DNA of 54,447 bases from Bacillota bacterium (GCA_023401925.1 JAEXDA010000061.1:1-54447), one strand, 5' to 3'; positions 31,699-40,591 are shown, counted from the first letter of the stretch. The notes: a model not told the origin generated them from the letters alone. Program-made: numbers and translations.

Positions 31699-31800
31699 GA
31701 TGAACCAGGCCCCGGAAAGAACCATCCTCCCGGGGCCTGGAAGTTTGTCAAGTTGCATTGAAGAAAAATACACCCAGGCATAAAAATTGGGGTGATTGAT
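31699..31800. repeat. Dispersed repeat R2, copy 2, distal part with perfect GC hairpin
   Basis: CCAGGCCCCGG (31705-31715) and CCGGGGCCTGG (31730-31740) form a perfect 11-bp stem with the same AAAGAACCAT loop core as at 10809. It is better preserved here than in copy 1. It directly follows the aldo/keto reductase stop and may end that transcript, although no T-run is present. Confidence 0.65.
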
Positions 31801-31842
31801 TGACCGGACTATTACCCGTTTTGTGCTGAAGATACTTTTAAA

Positions 31843-32031
31843 TCAGGGGTGATTGTCTCCACTACCGGCTTTTTGCCGGTGGTGGAGTTCCAACGAACAG
31901 TAAGCATCGGTTAATTCCTCGATGAACTCCGCCGGGTAACCCCAGGTGACTATTTCGGTGGCCCGGGCCTTCTTCCAGCCCAGTAATTGCTTGATCTTAT
32001 TGATCCGAAAAGAAAAATTACGTTTTAGCGT
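31843..32031 (-). pseudogene. Truncated copy of the R2 129-residue gene, start codon lost
   Basis: Reading from 32031, ACG replaces the ATG of the intact copy, then LKRNFSFRINKIKQLLG and PAEFIEEL match copy 1 for about 44 codons. Sequence beyond AY is unrelated and ends at TGA 31845-31843. A 13-bp hairpin with a T5 loop (31860-31890, ACCGGC/GCCGGT core) lies at the break. The upstream GGAGGTTA and flank are also shared with copy 1, so the unit was duplicated and then decayed. Confidence 0.7.
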
Positions 32032-32144
32032 TATAACTTAACCTCCATTTTTACGATGAAAATATTGATTTTTAGAAAAGAAATCACCCCAATGGTAAGG
32101 CTAAAAAAACACTGGCTTGAAACGAGCGGATCATTGGTTCAGCA

Positions 32145-32198
32145 TTGACAATTGAAAAAATATGAGATAAAATCCAAATATAAAACGAAACGTTTCGT
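32145..32198 (+). promoter_or_regulatory. Promoter and operator of the second LacI gene
   Basis: A perfect TTGACA (32145-32150), 17 bp, TAAAAT (32168-32173). Just downstream is the perfect 14-bp palindrome ACGAAACGTTTCGT (32185-32198), covering the transcription start region. The same palindrome occurs at 33485 in front of the kinase operon, so this regulator very probably controls both itself and that operon. Confidence 0.85.
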
Positions 32199-32210
32199 GC
32201 TAGAAGGTGA

Positions 32211-33224
32211 ATGATTATACCTGCAACGATAAAAGATGTCGCCCGGGAAACGGGGCTATCGCTCGCTACAATTTCAAAGTATTTAAATGGCGGCAATGTC
32301 CTGGACAAAAATAAACAGTCGATTGAAGAAGCCATTCGAAGACTGGATTTTAAAGTCAATGAAATGGCTAGAGCCTTAAAAACCAATCGGAGTATGACTG
32401 TGGGCGTGTTGATACCCAGTTTTGAGAATATTTTTTTTACCAGTATTGTTTCCAATATCGAAAATGGTTTACTCCAGGAAGGTTACAGCACCATCGTTTG
32501 CGATTATAAAGAAGATCCCTGTTTGGAAGCGGAAAAACTTAATTTTTTACTTGATAAAATGGTTGACGGTGTTATCATGATGCCGTTAACTGACAACGAT
32601 CAACTCATCAATGAAATTATCTCCAAGGAAATTCCGGTGCTACTTATCGACCGGATGATTGATAATGTAAATTGCGATGTGGTTTTGGTGGATAATCTCA
32701 ATGCATCCTACAACGCAGTTGAGCAATTAATCATTCGGGGTCATAAACGGATCGGGATTGTCGTAGGCCCGGAAGATGTCTATACGGCTCAGGAAAGACT
32801 AAAAGGGTACATCCGCGTCCATGAAGATTATGGCCGGGAAGTTGATCCGGGTTTAATCAAATACGGTGATTACCAGATGCAGAGCGGCTATGAATTATTT
32901 CAGGAACTGTTACGGATTGATCCGCCGTTGACTGCTATTTATGTTACCAATTATGAGATGACTGTGGGAGCTGTTATTGCTATCAATGAGATCAATTTAA
33001 AAATACCGGAGGATTTGTCGGTCATCGGTTTTGATAATCTGGCCCTGGCCCGGATAGTCAAGCCTTCCCTTTCCATTGTCGTGCAGCCTATGCAGCAAAT
33101 CGGGGAGGTTGCAGCCCAAATTTTGTTAAAAAGATTAAAAAAGGATTTAAGTGGTTTTCCGGCGGTTGTCCGTTTAAAAACGGAGTTATTGATAAGGGAT
33201 TCGGTAAGAAGTATTGAGACGTAA
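32211..33224 (+). CDS. LacI-family transcriptional regulator (tagatose-type operon)
   Basis: A 337-residue LacI repressor. The HTH is TIKDVARETGLSLATISKYLNGGNV, followed by the sugar-binding domain: VGVLIPSFENIFFTSIVSNIE, LDKMVDGVIMMPLTD, HKRIGIVVGPEDVYTAQERLKGY and LSVIGFDNLALARIVKPSLSIV. Start ATG 32211 has GAAGGTGA a few bases upstream. Operator palindromes with the central ACGT core (ACGAAACGTTTCGT) at its own promoter and at 33485 define a local regulon. The inducer is probably a sugar or sugar phosphate of the galactitol/tagatose type. Confidence 0.92.
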   Translation: MIIPATIKDVARETGLSLATISKYLNGGNVLDKNKQSIEEAIRRLDFKVNEMARALKTNRSMTVGVLIPSFENIFFTSIVSNIENGLLQEGYSTIVCDYKEDPCLEAEKLNFLLDKMVDGVIMMPLTDNDQLINEIISKEIPVLLIDRMIDNVNCDVVLVDNLNASYNAVEQLIIRGHKRIGIVVGPEDVYTAQERLKGYIRVHEDYGREVDPGLIKYGDYQMQSGYELFQELLRIDPPLTAIYVTNYEMTVGAVIAINEINLKIPEDLSVIGFDNLALARIVKPSLSIVVQPMQQIGEVAAQILLKRLKKDLSGFPAVVRLKTELLIRDSVRSIET

Positions 33225-33484
33225 GTGGGTTTTTAAGGCAGAGGCGGACATCCACCCCGGATGAAAGGTGAGAATGTATTTTTTTCCCACGGGGGTGCGG
33301 AGATTTTTGCTAACAATGTTTTTCGTCTTTTTCCTGCGTCACTTATAGCGCCGACGCCTTGGCGGGAGGCTTGCTTTTTTAGGTTTCGAATGGTTTTCTC
33401 GGTAAGGTTTAAAACGATTTACAAAGGTACTAAATCATCTGTCGGAAAATATCAATATATTTGAAAGATGCAATCGATTTAATG
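33225..33484. other. Gap between the LacI gene and the kinase operon
   Basis: No gene is seen. A CGCC-TT-GGCG hairpin followed by AGGCTTGCTTTTTT at about 33354-33381 could terminate the LacI transcript. The remaining sequence is AT-rich leader. Confidence 0.4.
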
Positions 33485-33504
33485 ACGAAACGTTTCGCTA
33501 TAAT
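33485..33504 (+). promoter_or_regulatory. LacI operator and -10 box of the tagatose-type operon
   Basis: ACGAAACGTTTCG (33485-33497) repeats 13 of 14 bases of the palindrome at 32185. A perfect TATAAT (33499-33504) begins two bases later. The operator therefore fills most of the promoter spacer, and a bound repressor would exclude polymerase. No good -35 is present, which is common for promoters helped by activation or with extended contacts. Confidence 0.82.
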
Positions 33505-33550
33505 TTTAAATTAATATCATAAAACGATTTATTGTGAAGGAGTCGATAAA

Positions 33551-35092
33551 ATGGCAAAACGCCTCTTGCTTGGAATTGATAGCGGTACTTCGGGTTGTAA
33601 GATTACCATTTTTGATTTTCAGGGACAAGTCGTTGCAACTTCAACCGGTCCGTATCATACGGATTATCCGAAAACCGGTTATGCCGAACAAGATGCTGGT
33701 GAGTGGTGGAAAGTAATTTGTGAGGAAATTCAGGGACTCCTTCATCATTATGGAATTAATCCCCAAGAAATAGCCGCGATTGGGGCGGACGGAATCAGTT
33801 GGGTCTGTCTGCCGGTGGACCAAAATGGTGAACCCCTTCGTAAAGCCATGATTTGGTTGGATCGCCGTTCCGAAAAACAGGCTTCCTGGTTAAAAGATCA
33901 TATTGGCGAAGATATGCTGGTAAATTTGAGCGGCAACCCGGTTGATCCGGCTTACATTGTCCCCAAAATTCTTTGGATGCAAGAAAATGAGCCGGATATT
34001 TACCGCCGGACTAAAAAATTCCTTCAAAGCAACGCTTACATCGTTTTTAAATTGACCGGGGAATATTCCCAGGACTATTCTCAAGGGTACGGTTTCCATT
34101 TCTTCGATATGGCTAAAGGGGTCTGGAATGAGAACCTTGCGGAGCAAATGGGTATTTCATTGGATTGGATGTCCCCCTTTTTCCATTGCCATGATGTGGT
34201 TGGCGCAATTACCCAAAAGGCCGCGGCTGAAACGGGATTAGCAGTGGGTACTCCGGTAGTCGCCGGTGGACTGGATGCCGCCTGTTGCACTTTGGGGGCA
34301 GGGGTGGTCCGTCCGGGTCAAACTCAAGAACAAGGAGGGCAGGCTGGCGGTATGAGTATTTTGCTGGATAAACCCCTCGTTCACCCGAAACTGATTTTGG
34401 GATATCATGTTATTCCTGATTTTTGGCTCCTGCAGGGCGGAACTGTAGGCGGAGGGGGGACTTTACGCTGGTTTAACCAGGAACTCGGTTATTATGAACA
34501 GCAACTCGGCAAGAACGCCGGAAAAAGCGCTTATGAAATGATGGACAATGAAGCCGATGGAGTTAAAGCCGGCAGCGACGGCTTAATATTCCTTCCGTAT
34601 ATGGCGGGCGAACGTTCCCCGATCTGGGACAGTAATGCCCGGGGAGTGTTGTTTGGATTATCCTATGATAAAACCAGGTCCCATTTGATTCGGGCCATGA
34701 TGGAAGGCGTCGGATTTTCATTGCAGCATAACTTGAAGGCCGCAGAGGAAGTTAACGCTTTAGTCAAGGAATTGATTAGTGTTGGAGGAGCATCCAATAG
34801 TCGGGTTTGGACCCAAATCAAGGCGGATATCACCGGCAAGCCGATTCACGTCCCCTTCTCCGATCAGGCCACTACCTTAGGCGCAGCTATTCTGGGAGGA
34901 GTAGGAGTTGGCATCTATAATAGTTTTGATGAGGCGGTTCAAAAAACAGTTCATATTCAGAGAGTCCATAGGCCAAATCCGGATAATTACCCGGTATATC
35001 AAAAATATTTTTCCCTTTACATTGAGCTTTACCAAAATTTGCGTGAAAGTTATGATTCGCTTTATCGAATCGCCAACGACCACCCAAAGTGA
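33551..35092 (+). CDS. FGGY-family carbohydrate kinase (xylulokinase-like), second copy
   Basis: A 513-residue FGGY kinase with GIDSGTSGCKITIFDFQGQVV, AEQDAGEWWKVICEEI, MIWLDRRSEKQASW, LTGEYSQDYSQGYGFHFFDM, GGLDAACCTLGAGVV, FLPYMAGERSPIWDSNARGVLFGLSYD and LISVGGASNSRVWTQIKADITGKP. It is the first gene after the LacI operator. Compared with the FGGY kinase at 28582 it has a longer Gly-rich insertion (QEQGGQAGG). In galactitol-type pathways the phosphorylated polyol comes from a PTS; here this kinase may replace the PTS by phosphorylating a sugar or polyol inside the cell. Confidence 0.88.
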   Translation: MAKRLLLGIDSGTSGCKITIFDFQGQVVATSTGPYHTDYPKTGYAEQDAGEWWKVICEEIQGLLHHYGINPQEIAAIGADGISWVCLPVDQNGEPLRKAMIWLDRRSEKQASWLKDHIGEDMLVNLSGNPVDPAYIVPKILWMQENEPDIYRRTKKFLQSNAYIVFKLTGEYSQDYSQGYGFHFFDMAKGVWNENLAEQMGISLDWMSPFFHCHDVVGAITQKAAAETGLAVGTPVVAGGLDAACCTLGAGVVRPGQTQEQGGQAGGMSILLDKPLVHPKLILGYHVIPDFWLLQGGTVGGGGTLRWFNQELGYYEQQLGKNAGKSAYEMMDNEADGVKAGSDGLIFLPYMAGERSPIWDSNARGVLFGLSYDKTRSHLIRAMMEGVGFSLQHNLKAAEEVNALVKELISVGGASNSRVWTQIKADITGKPIHVPFSDQATTLGAAILGGVGVGIYNSFDEAVQKTVHIQRVHRPNPDNYPVYQKYFSLYIELYQNLRESYDSLYRIANDHPK

Positions 35093-35148
35093 CCAACCGA
35101 TGAAGGCTGTAAGCATTCAGATAATCAATTTAATAAGGAGGTAGAACT

Positions 35149-36189
35149 TTGAAAGCAGCGGTTTTGTTTTCATCCCGTGACCTGCGCTACACCGATTTTG
35201 AAACTCCGCAAATTAACGATCAGGAGATTTTGGTAAGAATGAAGGCGACCGGGATTTGCGGTTCCGATTTGCCCCGGGTGCTGGGTGAGGGAGCCCATTT
35301 TTTTCCGATTGTTTTGGGTCATGAATTTTCCGGGGAGGTGGTGGAGGTTGGCAAGGCGGTTCGTAATATTCACGTTGGAGAAAGTATAGCGGGAGCTCCT
35401 TTGGTACCCTGTATGAAATGTGAGGATTGTCAACGCGGTTGGTATTCGCAGTGTAAAAACTATACGTTTATCGGATCGAGGATTCCCGGGAGTTGGGCTG
35501 AATACGTTAAGGTGCCGGCCGTGAATGCGGTGAAATTGCCGGATGGCGTAACTTTTGAACAAGGGGCCCTTTTCGAACCGGCAACCGTAGCTCTACACGG
35601 TTTGATGGTTATGGATTTTCGCGGCGGCATGGATGCTGCCATCGTCGGCTGCGGCACTATCGGAATGTTGGCGTTGCAATTTGCCAAGATATTGGGGGCG
35701 AAACGGATATTCGCCTTGGATATCGATCCCGGGAAACTTAAACTGGCCAGGGAATACGGCGCCGACTTTTGTATCAATACCGGAGATGCTGAGTTTAAAC
35801 AGCAAATTCAGGATTTAACAGCCGGACGTGGATTTGAAATGGTCGTTGAAAACGCCGGGATTGAATTCACCGAGAAGCTAAGTCTGGAAATAGCCGGTAA
35901 CAAAGGATATGTAATGTTTATCGGTACACCCTCGCGGCCGATTACTTTAGCGCCGAGAGAGTTTGAACATATCAACCGGAAAGAGCTGACGGTCCGTGGT
36001 TCCTGGATGTCCTATTCGGCTCCTTTTCCCGGCAGGGAATGGGAGATGGTAGGTTATTACTTTCAGCAAGGCAAGCTTCGCTTCAATGAATTAATCGATC
36101 GGATCATTCCACTTTCTGAAATCAACAGCGCTTTTGATGATTTGGCCGTTCCCGGCAAAGTCAAAGGGAAAATACTTTTGAAAGGATAG
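35149..36189 (+). CDS. Zinc-dependent dehydrogenase, galactitol-1-phosphate 5-dehydrogenase (GatD)-like
   Basis: A 346-residue medium-chain dehydrogenase. The catalytic zinc motifs are GICGSD and GHEFSGEV. The structural zinc cluster is C-x2-C-x2-C-x7-C in CMKCEDCQRGWYSQC. The Rossmann motif is AAIVGCGTIGMLALQFAKILGAKRIFALD. The C-terminal half (ITLAPREFEHINRKELTVRGSWMSYSAPFPGREW) is characteristic of GatD, which oxidises galactitol 1-phosphate to tagatose 6-phosphate. The start is TTG 35149 behind AAGGAGGT. The aldolase and kinase downstream complete that route. Confidence 0.88.
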   Translation: MKAAVLFSSRDLRYTDFETPQINDQEILVRMKATGICGSDLPRVLGEGAHFFPIVLGHEFSGEVVEVGKAVRNIHVGESIAGAPLVPCMKCEDCQRGWYSQCKNYTFIGSRIPGSWAEYVKVPAVNAVKLPDGVTFEQGALFEPATVALHGLMVMDFRGGMDAAIVGCGTIGMLALQFAKILGAKRIFALDIDPGKLKLAREYGADFCINTGDAEFKQQIQDLTAGRGFEMVVENAGIEFTEKLSLEIAGNKGYVMFIGTPSRPITLAPREFEHINRKELTVRGSWMSYSAPFPGREWEMVGYYFQQGKLRFNELIDRIIPLSEINSAFDDLAVPGKVKGKILLKG

Positions 36190-36197
36190 GAACCATC

Positions 36198-37064
36198 ATG
36201 GCATTAATCAATCCTTTGGAATTTATCGCAGCGGCCCAGAAAAAAGGTGTAGCCATTGCAGCCTTTAATGTGCATAATCTGGAAACCGTTCAGGCGGTTG
36301 TTGAAGCCGCCGCCGAAGAAAGAGCTCCGGTGATGATTCAAACCACCCCGGGAACTCTCAAGCATGCCGGTATTCCCTATATCGGAGCCATCGTGAAAAC
36401 CGCCGCCGACCTTTACCGGATTCCGATTGCGCTCCATGTCGATCATTGCAGCTCTTTTCAGACCATTATCCAGTGTATCCAATACGGTTATACTTCGGTG
36501 ATGATTGATTCCTCCAAATTAGCTTATGCCGAAAACATTGCGATGGTCAAAAAAGTTGTTGAAGTAGCCAAATCTGCCGGAGTAGCGGTTGAAGCCGAAC
36601 TTGGCAGGATTGGCGGAACCGAAGACCAACTGACCGTGGATGAGCGTGAGGCTACTTTTACAGTACCGGAAGAGGCCAGGGATTTTGTGGAGAAAACCGG
36701 AATTGACACGTTGGCGATCGCTATCGGCACAGCTCATGGTGAATATAAAGGAGAACCGAAATTAGATTTCCAACGTTTAACCGAGATTCATAAATTGGTG
36801 TCTTTACCCTTGGTCCTTCATGGCGCTTCCGGGGTTCCTGATGAAAGCGTCCGGGAAGCAATCCGCAGAGGAATCTGCAAAATCAATATTGCCACCGAAC
36901 TTAAGATTCCAATGGCTAAAGCCATTCAGGAAAGTTTTGCGGGTAACCCGAAGGAAAACGACCCCCGAAACTATATGGGCGCAGCCAAGGAAGCCGTTAA
37001 AAAAGTGGTCAAGGAGAAGATTCGTTTGTGCAATGCCCGTGGATTTGCAGATGAACTTAAATAA
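36198..37064 (+). CDS. Class II aldolase, tagatose-1,6-bisphosphate aldolase (GatY/KbaY)-like
   Basis: A 288-residue zinc aldolase predicted to split a ketohexose bisphosphate into dihydroxyacetone phosphate and glyceraldehyde 3-phosphate. FNVHNLETVQAVVEAAAEERAPVMIQTTPGTLKHAG opens the protein. HVDHCSSF gives the first metal His, VEAELGRIGGTED the acidic residue, GTAHGEYKGEP the second His, and LVLHGASGVPDE the third. This last motif is intact, unlike the paralogue at 1083. The gene is 8 bp after the GatD-like gene and 19 bp before the kinase. Confidence 0.88.
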   Translation: MALINPLEFIAAAQKKGVAIAAFNVHNLETVQAVVEAAAEERAPVMIQTTPGTLKHAGIPYIGAIVKTAADLYRIPIALHVDHCSSFQTIIQCIQYGYTSVMIDSSKLAYAENIAMVKKVVEVAKSAGVAVEAELGRIGGTEDQLTVDEREATFTVPEEARDFVEKTGIDTLAIAIGTAHGEYKGEPKLDFQRLTEIHKLVSLPLVLHGASGVPDESVREAIRRGICKINIATELKIPMAKAIQESFAGNPKENDPRNYMGAAKEAVKKVVKEKIRLCNARGFADELK

Positions 37065-37083
37065 AATAGGTAAGAAGGAAAAT

Positions 37084-38019
37084 ATGAGCAAAATTTTGGC
37101 TATTAATTTGAATGCCGCCATCGATAAAGTCTATGCAGTGGATGATTTTAAGGTGGGAGGAGTTTTCCGACCCCGGGATATGACTGCCACGGCAGGTGGT
37201 AAGGGGTTGAATGTCGCCCGGGTCAGTCATTTATTGGGTGAATCCGTCGTGGCTACCGGATTTTTAGGTGGCGGCAACGGACAGTTTATTGAACAGAAGG
37301 TCCGGGAATCGGGTATTAGCGCCGAGTTTATGCAAATCAGCGGCGAGTCGCGCATTTGTATTGCGGTGATGGACCCAACGAATAAAACTTCCACCGAAGT
37401 GCTGGAAGCGGGTCCGACGATTACCCCTTCCGAATGTGAGAGCTTTATAAAACACTACCGGCAACTATTAAAGGATTGTAAAGTGGTTGCGGCTTCGGGA
37501 AGCCTGCCCAAGGGAGTGTCGTCGGATTTTTACCGCATACTGATAGCCGAGGCGAGAGCTCAGGATATCCCCTTCATATTGGATACCAGTGGCGCAGCCC
37601 TGGTTGAAGGGATTGGCGGACTGCCCTATATGATCAAACCCAATCAGGAGGAGGTGGGAAAACTTCTCAATCTTGATCTGGATACCAAAGAGGCTCAGGC
37701 GGGAGCCATTCGGCAACTACGGCAAAAGGGTATTGAACTGCCTTGTATTACATTGGGAGGAAGCGGCTGTGTTGCGGGAATCGCAGAAGAAGTCTATCAT
37801 TTCCATGGGCCTGCCATTGAAGTAGTAAACACTGTCGGTTCGGGAGATTCGTTTGTTGCGGGTTGCGCAGTGGGAATAGTCCGGAACCTGCCTCCAGTGG
37901 AAATCATCCGGCTAGGAATGGCATCTGGCATGGCCAATACTCAGTTTTTTGAGACCGGAATGATTTCTCCGGAATTGGTGGAGAAGTTTTTGAAACAAAT
38001 TCAATATGAACCGGTTTGA
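37084..38019 (+). CDS. Hexose-phosphate kinase of the LacC/FruK/PfkB group
   Basis: A 311-residue kinase of the tagatose-6-phosphate kinase / 1-phosphofructokinase type. ILAINLNAAIDKVYAVDDFKVGGVFRP and ATAGGKGLNVARVSHLLGESVVATGFLGGGNG are typical for LacC/FruK, and the ATP/catalytic motif is NTVGSGDSFVAGCAVGI. ATG 37084 follows AAGAAGGAAA; the frame extends back to 36820 but overlaps the aldolase gene. It would phosphorylate tagatose 6-phosphate (or fructose 1-phosphate) to the bisphosphate used by the aldolase upstream. Confidence 0.88.
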   Translation: MSKILAINLNAAIDKVYAVDDFKVGGVFRPRDMTATAGGKGLNVARVSHLLGESVVATGFLGGGNGQFIEQKVRESGISAEFMQISGESRICIAVMDPTNKTSTEVLEAGPTITPSECESFIKHYRQLLKDCKVVAASGSLPKGVSSDFYRILIAEARAQDIPFILDTSGAALVEGIGGLPYMIKPNQEEVGKLLNLDLDTKEAQAGAIRQLRQKGIELPCITLGGSGCVAGIAEEVYHFHGPAIEVVNTVGSGDSFVAGCAVGIVRNLPPVEIIRLGMASGMANTQFFETGMISPELVEKFLKQIQYEPV

Positions 38020-38063
38020 AACTAAAATAACTATATAAAAGTAACTTTCAAGGAGGCTTTTCG

Positions 38064-39098
38064 ATGACAGCACAAAGTTGGTCAATTGCCCCGGATGGAA
38101 TTAATCCGGCAAAGGTGCCCCAAAGAACGCTTCATACCGGGGCTAAAATGCCTGCGGTTGGGCTGGGCACATTCGGCTCGGATCGTTTTAGCGCGGAGGA
38201 TATTGCCGAGGCTGTAAAAGGGGCGATTTCGGTTGGATTCCGCCATATTGACTGCGCGGCCGTATACGGCAATGAACATTTGATTGGCAAGTCCCTTCAA
38301 GAAGTGATGCAGGCGGGAATCAAACGGGAAGAGCTTTGGATTACTTCGAAAGTTTGGAATAACATGCACGGTGATGGTGATATTTTATTATCCTGCGCCA
38401 AGAGCTTAAAGGATTTGCAATTGGAATATCTCGATCTCTTTCTGGTCCATTGGCCGTTCCCCAATTTCCATGCGCCGGGAGTCAGCGTCGATTCTAGAGA
38501 TCCTCATGCCCGCCCTTATATTCATGAAGAATTTATGAAGGTATGGCGGCAAATGGAGCGGCTGGTCGAGATGGGTCTGGTGAAACATATCGGTACTTCC
38601 AATATGACGATTGCGAAAATGAAACTATTATTAAGGGATGCCAAGATTAAACCGGCATGTAATGAAATGGAATTGCATCCTCATTTTCAGCAACCGGAGT
38701 TTTTTAAGTTTGTGATGGATAACGGCATTGTCCCGATTGGTTTTTGCCCGATCGGTTCCCCGACCCGTCCTGATCGTGATAAAACCGAGACCGATACGGT
38801 GGATATTCAGGATCCGGTCATTTTGAAGATTGCTAAACGGCTCAATGTTCACCCGGCCGTTGTCTGCGTGAAATGGGCCGTTCAACGGGGGCAGGTTCCG
38901 ATTCCTTTTTCGATTCACCGCAATGAGTATATGAGCAATTTAATGTGTTCAACCGTGGATCCCTTAACGGAAGAAGAAATGAAAGAGATTGCCGCGATTG
39001 ATAAGAACTGCCGCTTGATTAAAGGACAGGTGTTTTTATGGGAAGGTGCTAAAGATTGGGAAGATCTTTGGGATCCCGACGGAAAAATCCCCCAATAA
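38064..39098 (+). CDS. Aldo/keto reductase, aldose-reductase-like
   Basis: A 344-residue aldo/keto reductase with all four catalytic residues in context: Asp and Tyr in HIDCAAVYGNE, Lys in WITSKVWN, and His in LFLVHWPFP. The substrate-binding part includes PACNEMELHPHFQQPEF and GFCPIGSPTRP. It reads more like classic aldose/xylose reductases than the AKR at 30664. It may reduce an aldose to the polyol (for example galactose to galactitol), giving substrate to the kinase and the GatD-like dehydrogenase. AAGGAGG precedes ATG 38064. Confidence 0.88.
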   Translation: MTAQSWSIAPDGINPAKVPQRTLHTGAKMPAVGLGTFGSDRFSAEDIAEAVKGAISVGFRHIDCAAVYGNEHLIGKSLQEVMQAGIKREELWITSKVWNNMHGDGDILLSCAKSLKDLQLEYLDLFLVHWPFPNFHAPGVSVDSRDPHARPYIHEEFMKVWRQMERLVEMGLVKHIGTSNMTIAKMKLLLRDAKIKPACNEMELHPHFQQPEFFKFVMDNGIVPIGFCPIGSPTRPDRDKTETDTVDIQDPVILKIAKRLNVHPAVVCVKWAVQRGQVPIPFSIHRNEYMSNLMCSTVDPLTEEEMKEIAAIDKNCRLIKGQVFLWEGAKDWEDLWDPDGKIPQ

Positions 39099-39149
39099 AA
39101 TTGGGAAAAGAAATATTTAATCAGAGAACCGTGAGGAAGGAGTTGTCAA

Positions 39150-39587
39150 ATGTTAAAAGGAATTCCTAAAATTCTCTCTCCGGAATTGCTTGCCATTTTA
39201 ATGGAAATGGGCCATGGCGATGAGTTGGTAATCGGTGATGGGAACTTTCCAGCTGCGGCTTATGCTCAAAGATTGGTACGGGCTGATGGGCATAATGTAC
39301 CCGAATTGTTGGAGGCGATATTAAAATTATATCCATTGGATCCCTATGTTAAAAGCGCCGTCTCTTTAATGGAGGTTGTTCCGGGAGATCCGGTCAAAAC
39401 TCCGATTTGGGATCAGTACCGCGAAATTGTAAAAAAATACGAGCCCAAGGCGGAGTTTGAGAATATTGAACGTTTTGCCTTTTATGAAAGGGCCAAAAAG
39501 GCTTATGCCATTGTTGCCACGGGTGAATCCGCTCTTTATGCGAATATTATTCTCAAAAAAGGGGTTGTGGCCGAATTGGGTGGATAA
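39150..39587 (+). CDS. fucU: L-fucose mutarotase (FucU)-like
   Basis: A 145-residue member of the RbsD/FucU family. The N-terminus (MLKGIPKILSPELLAILMEMGHGDELVIGDGNFPAA) and HNVPELLEAILKLYPLD are near-canonical FucU, including the catalytic His region. The C-terminal AIVATGESALYANIILKKGV gives the conserved Tyr-x-Asn. It interconverts anomers of L-fucose, galactose or similar sugars. As the last gene in the tagatose-type operon it suggests that the substrate is a free aldose with galacto or fuco configuration. AAGGAGT precedes ATG. Confidence 0.92.
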   Translation: MLKGIPKILSPELLAILMEMGHGDELVIGDGNFPAAAYAQRLVRADGHNVPELLEAILKLYPLDPYVKSAVSLMEVVPGDPVKTPIWDQYREIVKKYEPKAEFENIERFAFYERAKKAYAIVATGESALYANIILKKGVVAELGG

Positions 39588-39682
39588 TCCATGAAGTGAG
39601 GGAAAATTGGTGGAAAAAACTAAAATAAATGACTGCTGAGATTTAAGTGAGGCAGGAATTTTGGATTGATCCTAGTAACATT

Positions 39683-39727
39683 GAAAAAGGGCTATTCCGT
39701 GAGATAATAGGATTGCCCTTTTTCGTA
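39683..39727 (+). terminator. Terminator of the tagatose-type operon
   Basis: GAAAAAGGGC (39683-39692) pairs perfectly with GCCCTTTTTC (39715-39724) around a 22-base loop. The T-run lies inside the 3' arm. It is the only strong stem in the 270-bp gap before the response regulator. Confidence 0.75.
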
Positions 39728-39857
39728 TGTATTCTTTTGTTCATTCTTTCAACTATTTACTATCTTTCCTGGAATCTTTTTCTGCATTCATAACTGAAAG
39801 TAAAATTCAGAATTATGATTGACCAGTTCCAAAGGTTTTTGAAGGAAGACGTTATTT

Positions 39858-40568
39858 TTGAAGCGAATTATAACTAAAACCTTTCGGCTGAAAGGAGGAA
39901 TTTTTACGGAACCCATAAGGATTTTATTGGCGGATGATCAAAAGCTTTTCCGGGAGAGCTTGGGATCCATATTGGAGATGCGCAATCCAAACCTGAGAGT
40001 TATTGCTCAAGCAAGCAATGGAGAGGAATGTTTAAACCTTGCCATCCAGTATCTTCCCGATATTATATTGATGGATGTACGGATGCCGGTTATGGACGGG
40101 GTCGAATGTTCCAGGAAGGTCCGGGAGAGTTGTCCGCAGTGCAAAATCATTATGTTGACAACTTTTAGCGATGATGAGTATGTGTTTGAGGCTCTGAAAT
40201 TAGGCGTTGCAGGGTATCTTTTGAAAGATATTCAACCCAATGAAGTAGAATCAGCTATTTTAACGGTTTATAACGGCGGGGTATTAATGGCTTCCGACGT
40301 GGCTGCCAAGCTGATTCATAAATTGAATACAATACCGGAGCCAACAGAACCAATCACCATGAATCCAAATATTCAAAAGTTATTAACGCCCAGAGAGTTT
40401 GAGGTTTTTCGGTTATTGGCGTTGGGACATGATAATAAAGTGATTGCCGAGAAGCTATGCTTGACTGAAGGTACGGTACGTAATCATGTGAGTAACATTT
40501 ATAGCAAACTTGATTTGAAAGATCGGGTTCAGGTTGTAAAATATGCGATAGAGCACGGGGTTATTTAA
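39858..40568 (+). CDS. NarL/LuxR-family response regulator
   Basis: A roughly 236-residue two-component regulator. The receiver domain has ILLADDQKLFRESL, the phospho-acceptor Asp in IILMDVRMPVMDG, LTTFSD and YLLKDIQP. The LuxR helix-turn-helix near the C-terminus is LTPREFEVFRLLALGHDNKVIAEKLCLTEGTVRNHVSNIYSKL. Start is uncertain: TTG 39858 has GGAAG 9 bp upstream, while the stronger AAAGGAGG at 39891 is followed only by unusual codons. The partner histidine kinase is encoded next. It likely activates or tunes the ABC and glycosidase genes downstream. Confidence 0.88.
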   Translation: MKRIITKTFRLKGGIFTEPIRILLADDQKLFRESLGSILEMRNPNLRVIAQASNGEECLNLAIQYLPDIILMDVRMPVMDGVECSRKVRESCPQCKIIMLTTFSDDEYVFEALKLGVAGYLLKDIQPNEVESAILTVYNGGVLMASDVAAKLIHKLNTIPEPTEPITMNPNIQKLLTPREFEVFRLLALGHDNKVIAEKLCLTEGTVRNHVSNIYSKLDLKDRVQVVKYAIEHGVI

Positions 40569-40591
40569 ATTTACAGTAGGGGGAACCTATA

